Assembly (NCBI RefSeq): GCF_014650715.1
Contig: NZ_BMVM01000001.1
Coordinates: forward strand, 744,001 to 808,000
Direction: 5' to 3'
DNA length: 64,000 nucleotides
From: Streptomyces bluensis
GTDB taxonomy: Bacteria > Actinomycetota > Actinomycetes > Streptomycetales > Streptomycetaceae
The notes beneath the pieces are model-generated. The model had not been told where the DNA came from. It ran no database searches and was given only the letters and a program-made list of their open reading frames with translations. The translations under genes and the position numbers were made by a program. Positions 32,672-41,042 of this stretch are shown here, piece after piece (within the stretch, counting starts at the first letter, position 1; each line of letters starts with the position of its first letter).

Positions 32672-33703
32672 ATGCGACGACGTCTCGTCCCCGCCGTCCT
32701 GCTCGTCCCCCTGGCCCTCCTGCTCTCCGCCTGCGGTGGTACCTCGGCAGCCGAGACCTCGGCCGGCGAGGGGACCGACGGCAAGGGCTCCCTCACGCTC
32801 AACGTCGGTGACCAGAAGGGTGGTTCCGAGGCCATCCTGCGAGCCGCCGGAGAGCTCAAGAACCTCGACTACAGGATCAGGTGGTCCACCTTCACCTCCG
32901 GGCCGCCGCTGCTGGAGGCCGTCAACGCCAAGGCCGTCGACATCGGCGGCGTCGGCAACACCCCGCCGGTCTTCGCGGCCGGGGCCAACTCAAGGATCAA
33001 GGTCGTGGCCGCCTGGCACGGCACTTCCAGGGGCGACACCATCCTCGTACCCGAGGGCTCGAAGCTGACGAAGCCCGCTGAGCTCAGGGGCATGTCCATC
33101 GCGGTGGCCCAGGGTTCGTCCGCGCACTACCAGCTCGTCGCCTCCCTCAAGAAGGCCGGGCTGACGTTCAGCGACGTCAAGGTCAAGTACCTCCAGCCGG
33201 CCGACGCGCTCGCCGCGTTCACCTCCGGCAAGGTCGACGCGTGGGCGGTGTGGGACCCGTACACCTCGCAGGTGCTCCAGGCCGAGCAGGGCCGCATCCT
33301 GACGACCGGCGAGGGCATCACCAACGGCCTCTCGTTCCAGGTGGCGGCGCCGTCCGCCCTGGAGGACGAGGGGAAGGCCGCCGCCATCGAGGACTACCTG
33401 GATCGGCTGCGCCGTGCCTACGCCTGGGTCTACGACCACCCGGAGGCGTGGGCGAAGGTGTGGGCCAAGGACACCGGCCTGCCCTACGAGGTGGCGCTGG
33501 CCTCGGTGAAGCGCACCAACGCCTCCCGTGTCGCGGTCGCCGTCGACAAGCCGCTGATCGCCTCCGAGCAGACGATCGCGGACACGTTCACCAGCCTGAA
33601 GCTGATCCCGCGCACGGTGGACTTCGGGAAGTTCGTCGACACCCGCTACAACGGCGACCTGCCGCCGTCCACCGCCGAGCCCCGCCTCTACAAGGAATCC
33701 TGA
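32672..33703 (+). CDS. ssuA: Sulfonate ABC transporter substrate-binding lipoprotein SsuA
   Basis: 343 residues from ATG 32672, preferred because it opens a lipoprotein signal (MRRRLVPAVLL, lipobox LSAC with Cys at about 22). An in-frame ATG at 32591 would bury the signal. The mature protein shows SsuA features: 'LTLNVGDQKGGSEAILRAAGELKNLDY' , 'GGVGNTPPVFAAGA', 'KPAELRGMSIAVAQGSSAHYQLVASL' and 'VDAWAVWDPYTSQV'. It would bind alkanesulfonates outside the membrane. It follows ssuB by 95 bases. Confidence 0.9.
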   Translation: MRRRLVPAVLLVPLALLLSACGGTSAAETSAGEGTDGKGSLTLNVGDQKGGSEAILRAAGELKNLDYRIRWSTFTSGPPLLEAVNAKAVDIGGVGNTPPVFAAGANSRIKVVAAWHGTSRGDTILVPEGSKLTKPAELRGMSIAVAQGSSAHYQLVASLKKAGLTFSDVKVKYLQPADALAAFTSGKVDAWAVWDPYTSQVLQAEQGRILTTGEGITNGLSFQVAAPSALEDEGKAAAIEDYLDRLRRAYAWVYDHPEAWAKVWAKDTGLPYEVALASVKRTNASRVAVAVDKPLIASEQTIADTFTSLKLIPRTVDFGKFVDTRYNGDLPPSTAEPRLYKES

Positions 33704-33714
33704 GGAAAACCCTG

Positions 33715-34875
33715 ATGCCCCTTCACCTTCACTGGTTCCTGCCGACGGGCGGTGACGGCCGCACACTCGTCGACCGGCACGCGTACGCGCCGAACCACGT
33801 CGACGCCGCCCTCCGGGTCCGCGGGGTGCGTGCCCCGGACATCGCCTACCTCGCCCAGATAGCCAAGGCCGCCGAGCAGTTGGGTTTCGAGGCGGTGCTG
33901 ACGCCGACGGGCACCTGGTGCGAGGACGCCTGGCTGACGACGGTCGCGCTCGCCCAGCACACCGAGCGGCTGAAGTTCCTGGTCGCGTTCCGGCCGGGAG
34001 TGATCTCACCGACCCTCGCCGCGCAGATGGCGGCGACGTACCAGCGCGTCACGCGCGGCCGGCTGCTGCTCAACGTCGTCACCGGTGGCGACTCGTCCGA
34101 GCAGCGGCGCTTCGGCGACCGTCTGGGCCACGACCAGCGGTACGCCCGTACGGACGAGTTCCTCTCGGTCGTACGAGGAGTGTGGCGCGGGCAGCCGTTC
34201 GACTTCGACGGCGCGCACTACCGGGTCGAGGGCGGGCTGACCGCTCTGCCGCCGGACCCGGTGCCGCAGATCTTCTTCGGCGGCTCGTCGCCGGCCGCGG
34301 GGCCGGTCGCGGCCCGGCACGCGGACGTCTATCTGACCTGGGGCGAGCCTCCCGCCCAGGTCAAGGAGAAGATCGACTGGATCCGCGCGCTCGCCGAGGA
34401 ACAGGGGCGCACGGTCCGGTTCGGCATCCGGCTGCACACGATCTCGCGCGACGCGTCGGCCGAGGCGTGGGCGACGGCGAACCGCCTGCTCGACGACCTC
34501 GACGCGGACACGATCGCGGCGGCACAGGCGGCTCTCGGGCGCAGCGAGTCGGTGGGCCAGCAGCGCATGCTCGCCCTGCACGGTGGTTCACGGGACGAGT
34601 TGGAGATCTCGCCCAACCTGTGGGCGGGCGTGGGGCTCGTCCGCGGTGGCGCGGGCACCGCGCTCGTGGGCAGCCATGCCGAGGTCGCCGACCGGATCGA
34701 GGAGTACCACGCCCTGGGTATCGAGCACTTCGTGCTCTCCGGCTATCCGCACCTGGAGGAGGCGTACTGGTTCGGGGAGGGCGTGATCCCGGACCTGGCG
34801 GCCCGGGGGCTGCTCTCCGGCCCGAGCACGAGGGCCGGGGGTGGCGCGCCGCTGATGGTCGCGAGCGGTCGCTGA
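33715..34875 (+). CDS. ssuD: FMN-dependent alkanesulfonate monooxygenase SsuD
   Basis: 386 residues from ATG 33715, with GAGGAA about 9 bases upstream and only 11 bases after ssuA. The sequence aligns along its length with E. coli SsuD: 'WFLPTGGDGR' near the start, 'PTGTWCEDAW', 'LKFLVAFRPGVISPTLAAQMAAT', 'LLLNVVTGGD', 'IFFGGSSPAA', 'DVYLTWGEPPAQVKEKI', 'FGIRLHTISRD' and 'NLWAGVGLVRGGAGTALVG'. It uses reduced flavin and oxygen to release sulfite from sulfonates. A dedicated flavin reductase (SsuE) gene is not present here, so FMNH2 must come from elsewhere. Confidence 0.94.
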   Translation: MPLHLHWFLPTGGDGRTLVDRHAYAPNHVDAALRVRGVRAPDIAYLAQIAKAAEQLGFEAVLTPTGTWCEDAWLTTVALAQHTERLKFLVAFRPGVISPTLAAQMAATYQRVTRGRLLLNVVTGGDSSEQRRFGDRLGHDQRYARTDEFLSVVRGVWRGQPFDFDGAHYRVEGGLTALPPDPVPQIFFGGSSPAAGPVAARHADVYLTWGEPPAQVKEKIDWIRALAEEQGRTVRFGIRLHTISRDASAEAWATANRLLDDLDADTIAAAQAALGRSESVGQQRMLALHGGSRDELEISPNLWAGVGLVRGGAGTALVGSHAEVADRIEEYHALGIEHFVLSGYPHLEEAYWFGEGVIPDLAARGLLSGPSTRAGGGAPLMVASGR

Positions 34876-34968
34876 CGTAGCCAGGCAGCGCGCACTCCGG
34901 TGAGCGCGAGAACGCGAGACCATGTCTCCTCCGGGAAGATCCACGGCCCCGGTGCGGTTGGTAGAAGC

Positions 34969-36051
34969 GTGAACAACACCGGGGTACGAGATGTCGATGC
35001 CGTGGTGATAGGCGCCGGGCAGGCAGGACTGGCCGGCGCCTATCACCTGCGGCGCACCGGTTTCGAGCCGGAGCGGGACTTCGTGGTGCTGGACCACGCG
35101 CCGCGGCCGGGCGGTGCCTGGCAGTTCCGCTGGCCGTCGCTGACATACGGCAAAGTGCACGGGATGCACGCGCTGCCCGGTATGGAACTGACCGGCGCGG
35201 ACCCGGCGCGCCCGTCGTCCGACGTCATCTCGGAGTACTTCGACACCTACGAGCGGACCTTCGGCCTGCGGGTGCGCCGACCGGTCGACGTGCGCGCGGT
35301 ACGGGAGGGCGAGGGAGGGCGGCTGCTCGTCGAGACCTCGGCGGGGACCTGGTCGACTCGGGCCCTGATCAACGCGACCGGCACCTGGGACCGGCCGTTC
35401 TGGCCGCGCTATCCCGGTCAGGAGACGTTCCGGGGGCGGCAGTTGCACACGGCGCAGTATCCGGGTCCGGAGGAGTTCGCCGGGCAGCGGGTGGTGGTCG
35501 TCGGCGGGGGTGCGTCCGGTACACAGCATCTGCTGGAGATCGCCCCGTACGCCGCCGCGACCACCTGGGTGACCAGGCGTCCGCCGGTCTTCCGTGAGGA
35601 CCCCTTCGACCAGGAGGCCGGGCGGTCGGCCGTCGCGCTCGTCGAGGAGCGGGTACGGCAGGGGCTGCCGCCGAGGAGTGTGGTGTCGGTGACCGGGCTG
35701 CCGTTGAACGACGCGGTCCGCCAGGGCATCGCGGACGGGGTGCTCGACCGGCTGCCGATGTTCGACCGCGTCACGCCGGACGGTGTGGAGTGGGACGACG
35801 GACGGCGCGTGGACGCCGACGTCATCCTGTGGGCCACCGGGTTCCGTGCCGCTCTCGATCATCTGGCGCCGCTGCGGCTGCGTGAGCCCGGTGGCGGCAT
35901 CCGTGTCGAGGGCACCCGCGTGGTCGCCGATCCGCGGATCCATCTGGTGGGGTACGGGCCGTCGGCCAGCACGATCGGCGCCAACCGGGCGGGACGCGCG
36001 GCGGTTCGGGACATCAGGCGGCTGCTGGCCGGGGAGGCACTCGCCGCGTGA
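34969..36051 (+). CDS. FAD/NAD(P)-binding flavoprotein monooxygenase-like protein
   Basis: 360 residues from GTG 34969; an upstream GTG at 34900 would add 23 non-homologous residues and is less likely. The FAD-binding GAGQAGLAGA motif is near residues 15-24, the second nucleotide motif 'VVVVGGGASG' near 177-186, and 'ATGTWDRPFWPRYPG' plus 'ILWATGFRAALDHL' match the flavin monooxygenase/TrkA-like oxidoreductase family. It lies 93 bases after ssuD in the same direction, so a role in sulfur or xenobiotic oxidation is possible. Substrate unknown. Confidence 0.82.
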   Translation: MNNTGVRDVDAVVIGAGQAGLAGAYHLRRTGFEPERDFVVLDHAPRPGGAWQFRWPSLTYGKVHGMHALPGMELTGADPARPSSDVISEYFDTYERTFGLRVRRPVDVRAVREGEGGRLLVETSAGTWSTRALINATGTWDRPFWPRYPGQETFRGRQLHTAQYPGPEEFAGQRVVVVGGGASGTQHLLEIAPYAAATTWVTRRPPVFREDPFDQEAGRSAVALVEERVRQGLPPRSVVSVTGLPLNDAVRQGIADGVLDRLPMFDRVTPDGVEWDDGRRVDADVILWATGFRAALDHLAPLRLREPGGGIRVEGTRVVADPRIHLVGYGPSASTIGANRAGRAAVRDIRRLLAGEALAA

Positions 36052-36066
36052 CGCCCCGGCGCGGGG

Positions 36067-36909
36067 TCACTTGGTGGCCTGCGCGCTCTTGCGGTTCCGG
36101 TTGAACTCCGCGACGTTCCGCTGGTGTTCCTTGAAGTTGGCCGTGAAGCGGGTGTCGCCCGGCTTGACGGTGACGAAGTAGAGCCAGTCACCGGGCGTCG
36201 GGTTGATCGCGGCGCGCACCGCCTCCTCTCCGGGGTTCGCGATCGGCGTGGGCGGCAGGCCCATGCGCTGGTAGGAGTTGTAGGGGCTGTTGAGCTTCGT
36301 CTCCTTCTCGGTGGTGTCCACCGAGAAGCGGTTCAGCGCGTAGTTGATGGTGGAGTCCATCTGCAAGGGCATTCCGCGCTCCAGGCGGTTGAAGATGACC
36401 CGGGCCACCTTGCCCATGTCGGCCTTGGTGGCGGCCTCGGCCTGGACGATGCTCGCAATGGTGATCGTCTGGTAGAAGTTCAGGGCGTTGCGCTGCGCAC
36501 CGGCAGTGACCTGGCCTCCGTTCAGTCGCTGGTTCGCAGTGTCGACCATCGACGACAGCAGGGACTCGGGGGTCGTCTTCTTGCCGAGGGAGTACGACGC
36601 CGGGAAGAGGTAGCCCTCCGGGTTGCCCGCGGCCTCGGGCGGGAGCTTCAGTGCGGCCTTGCCCAGGGACTTCTTGGTGGTGCCCGCGGGCAGGGCGAGG
36701 GCCTTGTCGACGGCTTGGTAGACCTGGGTCGCCCGCCAGCCCTCCGGGATCACCAGGGACGTGGGGCGCGACTGCCCGGCCCCGGCGTTGATGCTCAGCA
36801 GCGGCACCGCCACGGCGGCAGCCGCCACGACGGCTCCGGTCGCGATGAGGGCGACCCGGCCGCGGTGCGTCAGTCGAATCTTGCTCCGTGGCGGAGTGTT
36901 GGTCTGCAT
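36067..36909 (-). CDS. MltG-like endolytic transglycosylase (membrane-anchored)
   Basis: 280 residues from ATG at 36909. A short cytoplasmic N-terminus is followed by one membrane segment (about 19-40) and a YceG/MltG domain: 'VIPEGWRATQVYQAVDKAL', 'NPEGYLFPASYSL' at 96-108, and 'IASIVQAEAATKADMGKVARVIFNRLERGMPLQMDSTINYAL' with the conserved catalytic-type Glu158. The family motif usually reads IVE-x-E; here the first Glu is Gln and the second is kept. It is shorter than the main streptomycete MltG, so it may be a paralogue. It would cut nascent peptidoglycan strands. Convergent with the flavoprotein gene (15 bases apart). Confidence 0.82.
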   Translation of the reverse strand: MQTNTPPRSKIRLTHRGRVALIATGAVVAAAAVAVPLLSINAGAGQSRPTSLVIPEGWRATQVYQAVDKALALPAGTTKKSLGKAALKLPPEAAGNPEGYLFPASYSLGKKTTPESLLSSMVDTANQRLNGGQVTAGAQRNALNFYQTITIASIVQAEAATKADMGKVARVIFNRLERGMPLQMDSTINYALNRFSVDTTEKETKLNSPYNSYQRMGLPPTPIANPGEEAVRAAINPTPGDWLYFVTVKPGDTRFTANFKEHQRNVAEFNRNRKSAQATK

Positions 36910-37045
36910 GCGGGCACGGTAACCCGCCAAAGCTCACAAATCCGGCATATCTTCATCTTGTCAGTCCGATCGGTGTCACGATGACCCAGCGTCACGGCGA
37001 GGCGGGGTATCACGATCTCGTCCCTCTCAGGAGAGGCAGAGGGCA

Positions 37046-38851
37046 TCACGATCGCGTCGGTTCCAGCTGGGCGTCCCGGCTCACGAGAGCCGCGTAGCGC
37101 CCACCTTGCTCCAACAGCTCCTCATGCGTGCCTTGTTCGACGGCGCGGCCGGAGTCCAGGACCACGATCTGGTCGGCGCCACGGATGGTGGACAGCCGAT
37201 GGGCGATGGTCAGTGTGGTCCGGTTGGCCGAGAGCGCGTCGATGGCCTCCTGTACGGCACGCTCCGTACGGGTGTCCAGGGCGCTGGTCGCCTCGTCCAG
37301 GATGAGCACGGGTGGGTCGCGCAGGATGGTGCGGGCGATGGCGAGGCGCTGCTTCTCACCACCGGAGAACCGGTGGCCGCGCTCGCCGACGACCGTGTCG
37401 TATCCGTCGGGCAGGGACGCGATGTGGTCGTGGATCTGTGCCGCTGTCGCCGCCGCGCGCAGTTCCTCGTCGGTGGCGTCCGGCTTGGCGAAGCGCAGGT
37501 TGTCGGCGACGGAGGCGTGGAAGAGGTACGTCTCCTGGGAGACGACGCCGATCGCGCGCGCCAGCGTGTCGAAGTCGAGGTCGCGCACGTCGACCCCGTC
37601 GAGTGTGACGCGGCCGCCCGTGACGTCGTACAGCCGTGGCACCAGGTGGCTGAACGTGGACTTGCCCGCGCCGGTCGGGCCGACGACGGCGAGGCTGCCG
37701 CCCGCGGGGACCGTGAGGTCGATGCCGTCGAGTATCGGGCCACTCTTGTCGTCGTAGTGGAATACGACGTTCTCGAACCGGACCTCTCCCTTGATCTGGT
37801 CGAGGTGGATCGGATGCTCCGGTTCGGTGATGTCGATGGGCAGGTCGAGGTACTCGAAGATGCGCTGGAACAGGGCGAGCGAGGTCTGGATCTGAACGCC
37901 GGTGGAGAGCAGGCTGACGGTTGGCCGGAACAGGCCCTGCTGAAGAGAGACGAACGCCACCAGCGTCCCTATCGAGACGGCCGGACCACCGAACTGGAGA
38001 GCCAGTCCCGCCGTCCAGTAGATGAAGGCCGGCATCGCCGCCATGACGATCGAGATGACCGCCATACGCCAGCGCCCGGCCATGTTCGACCGCACTTCGA
38101 GCTCGACGAGGCCCTCGGACTCCTCGGCGAAGGACTTCGTCAGCGAGTCGGCGCGCCCCATCGTGCGGCCGAGCACGATGCCACTGACGGACAGCGACTC
38201 GGTCACGGTCGCGGCCATGGCGGCCATCTGCTTCTGGCGCTGAGTTGTGATCTTCTTGCGTTCCTTGCCGACGCGACGGCTGATCCACACGAACAACGGC
38301 AGCAGGAGCAGGGAGACGGCGGTCAGCCGCCAGTCCAGGGCGACCATCGCGACGATCGTGGCGACGACGCTGGTGAGGTTGGAGACCAGTGAGGTGGCGG
38401 TGGAGGTGACCGTCGCCTGCATACCGCCGATGTCGTTGGCGATGCGCGACTGGACCTCTCCGGTGCGGGTCCGGGTGAAGAACGCGAGCGACATGCGCTG
38501 CAACCGGCCGTAGACGGCGGTGCGCAGGTCGTGCATGACGCGCTGGCCGACCGTCGTGGAGATCAGGGTCTGCAGCACGCCGAAGACGCTGGTGAGAACC
38601 GCGCTGAGGATCATGCCGAGCGCGAGCAGGGACAAAAGGCCCGTCCGGCCCTCGGGGATCGCCGTGTCGAGGATCTCCTTGAGCAGGAAGGGTGTGACGA
38701 CCGAGACCAGTGACGCGGCACCGACGAGCAGGCCGACAACGGCGAGGCGTCCGCGGTACGGGCGGAAGAGCTTGAGGATGCGGCGCACCTGCCGCGGCTG
38801 CCCCGGCTCGGTCCGGGGTGGTGTCCAGGGGGCGGGTTCGTCGGGATGCAT
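37046..38851 (-). CDS. ABC exporter, fused permease and ATPase (MsbA/LmrA type)
   Basis: 601 residues from ATG at 38851. Six membrane segments lie in residues about 35-320 and the nucleotide-binding domain after about 350: Walker A GPTGAGKS at 391-398, signature FSGGE near 495 and Walker B 'PVLILDEATSALD' near 515, followed by 'TIAHRLSTIRGADQIVVLDSGR'. All ATPase motifs are intact, so the homodimer should be active. Divergent from a MarR gene, with a shared promoter containing two interleaved palindromes, which suggests a drug or toxicant exporter under MarR control. Confidence 0.92.
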   Translation of the reverse strand: MHPDEPAPWTPPRTEPGQPRQVRRILKLFRPYRGRLAVVGLLVGAASLVSVVTPFLLKEILDTAIPEGRTGLLSLLALGMILSAVLTSVFGVLQTLISTTVGQRVMHDLRTAVYGRLQRMSLAFFTRTRTGEVQSRIANDIGGMQATVTSTATSLVSNLTSVVATIVAMVALDWRLTAVSLLLLPLFVWISRRVGKERKKITTQRQKQMAAMAATVTESLSVSGIVLGRTMGRADSLTKSFAEESEGLVELEVRSNMAGRWRMAVISIVMAAMPAFIYWTAGLALQFGGPAVSIGTLVAFVSLQQGLFRPTVSLLSTGVQIQTSLALFQRIFEYLDLPIDITEPEHPIHLDQIKGEVRFENVVFHYDDKSGPILDGIDLTVPAGGSLAVVGPTGAGKSTFSHLVPRLYDVTGGRVTLDGVDVRDLDFDTLARAIGVVSQETYLFHASVADNLRFAKPDATDEELRAAATAAQIHDHIASLPDGYDTVVGERGHRFSGGEKQRLAIARTILRDPPVLILDEATSALDTRTERAVQEAIDALSANRTTLTIAHRLSTIRGADQIVVLDSGRAVEQGTHEELLEQGGRYAALVSRDAQLEPTRS

Positions 38852-38946
38852 GGGCTCCTACGGGATGTGTGGGCGGACCCCGCGACCGGAAGGCCGGCCC
38901 CGTGGAAACGGGCCGGCCCCACGCACAGGGATCAGGCGGTCTGATG

Positions 38947-38980
38947 GAGCATAGCTCATTGTTACCTATGCTCACAATGA
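38947..38980. promoter_or_regulatory. Two interleaved palindromes in the exporter/MarR promoter
   Basis: GAGCATAG (38947-38954) pairs with CTATGCTC (38966-38973) across 11 bases. TCATTGT (38956-38962) pairs with ACAATGA (38974-38980), also across 11 bases. Both repeats are perfect and overlap, with centres 8 bases apart. They lie just upstream of the MarR -10 box and are probably MarR operators. Confidence 0.7.
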
Positions 38981-38992
38981 ACACCGTCCTGA

Positions 38993-38998
38993 TATTGT
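38993..38998 (+). promoter_or_regulatory. -10 box of the leaderless marR transcript
   Basis: TATTGT is followed by 6 bases and then the ATG at 39005, with no Shine-Dalgarno sequence. This predicts a leaderless mRNA. The expected -35 position overlaps the interleaved palindromes, so binding there should block transcription. Confidence 0.5.
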
Positions 38999-39004
38999 TC
39001 CCTC

Positions 39005-39466
39005 ATGACCACACCCGACGCCGACGGCCTGCTCGCCGAGCAGTTGCTGCGGCTCACCCGCCGCGTGCACCGCATCCAGAAGCGCCATCTGGAGCGGTCC
39101 GGACTGGACATCACCCCGGCACAGTCCCGACTGCTGCGCACCCTCACCCACTACGGTTCACCCCCACGCATGGCCGACCTGGCCGAACGCCTGGAGGTGG
39201 TGCCCCGGGCCGTCACGACCCTGGTCGACGGGCTGGAGGCGAGCGGGCGGGTGCGCCGCGTGCCCGATCCCTCCAACCGGCGGGTGATACGGATCGAGCT
39301 GACGGATGAGGGGCGGACGGCCCTGCGAGAGTTGCGGGGCGCCCGCCGTACGGCGGCGGAGGAGATCCTCGCCCCGCTGACGGACGAGCAGCGCGAAATA
39401 CTGGGTGGCCTGCTGAACACCCTCGTCGACGGGGTGGACACGACCACCGGAGCCGGGCGCGGCTGA
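39005..39466 (+). CDS. MarR-family transcriptional regulator
   Basis: 153 residues, ATG start without a Shine-Dalgarno sequence. The winged-helix domain shows 'SGLDITPAQSRLLRTLTHYG', 'RMADLAERLEVVPRAVTTLVDGLEASGRVRRVPDPSNRRVIRIELTDEG' in pieces, the standard MarR recognition helix and wing. It is divergent from an ABC exporter and should control it and itself through the palindromes between them. The ligand is likely a compound exported by that transporter. Confidence 0.92.
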   Translation: MTTPDADGLLAEQLLRLTRRVHRIQKRHLERSGLDITPAQSRLLRTLTHYGSPPRMADLAERLEVVPRAVTTLVDGLEASGRVRRVPDPSNRRVIRIELTDEGRTALRELRGARRTAAEEILAPLTDEQREILGGLLNTLVDGVDTTTGAGRG

Positions 39467-39491
39467 CCGGCGAAGCCGCGCACAAGTCGGG

Positions 39492-40898
39492 TCAGGTGTT
39501 CATGGGAGTCTTCGAAGCGTGATCAGGCGAGTCGGCGTCGCTGTCCGATGACTCGGACGTGCCCTCGGCAGCGTCCCTCCCGGTGGCGTCCTCTTCCTCC
39601 ATGAACGTGATCTCCCCGTCGAGCATCTTCCTGGCCCGCACCGTGTCGAGCGCTCCCTCCCACTTCGAGACCGCGAACACGGCGACACAGTTGCCGAGCA
39701 GGTTCGTGGCGACGCGCATCGCGTCCATGATGCGGTCGACGCCGAGAAGGAGGGCGACGGCGCCGGCGGGGATGGCGCCGAGCGCGGACGCAGTGGCCGA
39801 GAGGGCGAGGAAGGCCGAACCGGGGATGCCTGCCATGCCCTTGCTGGTCAGCATGAGGACCAGGATCACGGTGATCTGCTGGCTCAGGCTGAGGTCCACG
39901 CCCACGGCCTGCGCGATGAACAGCGTGCCGATGGAGAGGTAGATCGAGGCGCCGTCGAGATTGAAGGAGTAGCCGGTGGGCAGCACCAGGCCCACGGCGT
40001 CGTCGCGGGCGCCGGCCTGGCGCAGCTTCTGCATCATGCGTGGCATGACGGCCTCACTGGACGCCGTGCCCAGCGCGAGCAGCATCTCCTCACGCGTATA
40101 GCGCACGAACTTCCACAGGTTGAGCCCGGTGACCAGCTTCAGCGCGACGGCGAGCAGGACGAGGAAGGCCGCGGCGACCGCGTAGCAGAGGAGGATGAGC
40201 TTGCCGTACGTCTTCATCACCCCGAGGCCGTACTCGCCGACCAGGTGGACCATCGCGCCGAACACGGCGAGCGGCGCCAGCTTCATCACGAAGCCGACGA
40301 TCGCGAAGATGATCTCCTGGGCCTGCTCGATGGCCGGCAGGATCGCGGGGACCTTGGTGTGACCGAGGTGGAGCAGGGCGGCACCGACGAGGCAGGCCAG
40401 TACGAGCACTTGGAGCAGCGAGTTCTCGGCGAACGCGCCGATCGCGCTCTGCGGCAGCGCGTTCAGGACGAACTCGGTGGTCGACGGCAGCGCACCCCCG
40501 GCGGTCCTGTCGTCGACCGCCGAAGCGTCGAGCTTCGACGGGTCGACGTTCATCCCGGCGCCGGGGGCGAAGACGTTGGCGGCGATCAGACCGATGAGCA
40601 GCGCGGCCGTGGACGCGACCTCGAACCAGATCAGGGCCTTGAGGCCGATCCGCCCGAAGGCCTTCAGATTTCCGGCCTTGGCGATGCCGACGACGACCAC
40701 GCAGAACACGAGCGGCGAGATCACAGTCTTGATGAGGCGCACGAAACCGTCGCCGAGTGGCTGGAAGGTCGTGGCCGTGTCCGGCCACAACCTCCCGACG
40801 ACGATGCCGAGCGCCAGGGCGACGGCGACCTGGGCGAACAGTGAGGTACGCAGTATGCGTGCGACGCGTCGCGGCAGGGACGGTACGGACTGCGGCAC
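39492..40898 (-). CDS. Dicarboxylate/glutamate:cation symporter (DctA/GltP family)
   Basis: 468 residues from GTG at 40898, preferred because GGAGGA lies 6 bases upstream; an in-frame ATG at 40928 would add 10 residues but lacks a good site. Hydrophobic segments and the DAACS signatures are clear: 'PLVFCVVVVGIAKAG', 'ALGTASSEAVMPRMMQKL' (serine-rich reentrant loop), 'VLPTGYSFNLDGASIYLSIGTLFIAQAVG' (the NMDGT-like motif) and 'GIPGSAFLALSATASALG'. It should import C4-dicarboxylates or acidic amino acids with protons or sodium. The C-terminal 40 residues are acidic. Convergent with the MarR gene. Confidence 0.92.
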   Translation of the reverse strand: MPQSVPSLPRRVARILRTSLFAQVAVALALGIVVGRLWPDTATTFQPLGDGFVRLIKTVISPLVFCVVVVGIAKAGNLKAFGRIGLKALIWFEVASTAALLIGLIAANVFAPGAGMNVDPSKLDASAVDDRTAGGALPSTTEFVLNALPQSAIGAFAENSLLQVLVLACLVGAALLHLGHTKVPAILPAIEQAQEIIFAIVGFVMKLAPLAVFGAMVHLVGEYGLGVMKTYGKLILLCYAVAAAFLVLLAVALKLVTGLNLWKFVRYTREEMLLALGTASSEAVMPRMMQKLRQAGARDDAVGLVLPTGYSFNLDGASIYLSIGTLFIAQAVGVDLSLSQQITVILVLMLTSKGMAGIPGSAFLALSATASALGAIPAGAVALLLGVDRIMDAMRVATNLLGNCVAVFAVSKWEGALDTVRARKMLDGEITFMEEEDATGRDAAEGTSESSDSDADSPDHASKTPMNT

Positions 40899-40928
40899 GG
40901 GCACTCCTCCGATGTGACTTTCTGGCAT

Positions 40929-40946
40929 GCGGAAAACCGCTTCCGC
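40929..40946. promoter_or_regulatory. Inverted repeat upstream of the symporter
   Basis: GCGGAA (40929-40934) and TTCCGC (40941-40946) form a 6-base inverted repeat with a 6-base spacer, about 31 bases upstream of the GTG start. It may be an operator; no matching regulator is known to me. Confidence 0.3.
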
Positions 40947-41042
40947 GCCGATCACTATCGGGGAGTTGCCGCTCGCGGAGAAGACCCCCGCGTTTCCGCC
41001 GTGTAAATCATCGAACAGGGGTCACATCACAGGCATTTCATC

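Noticed and set aside
34900..34968. GTG at 34900 as start of the flavoprotein
   Set aside because: The extra 23 residues show no similarity to the family, whose FAD-binding strand begins just after the GTG at 34969.
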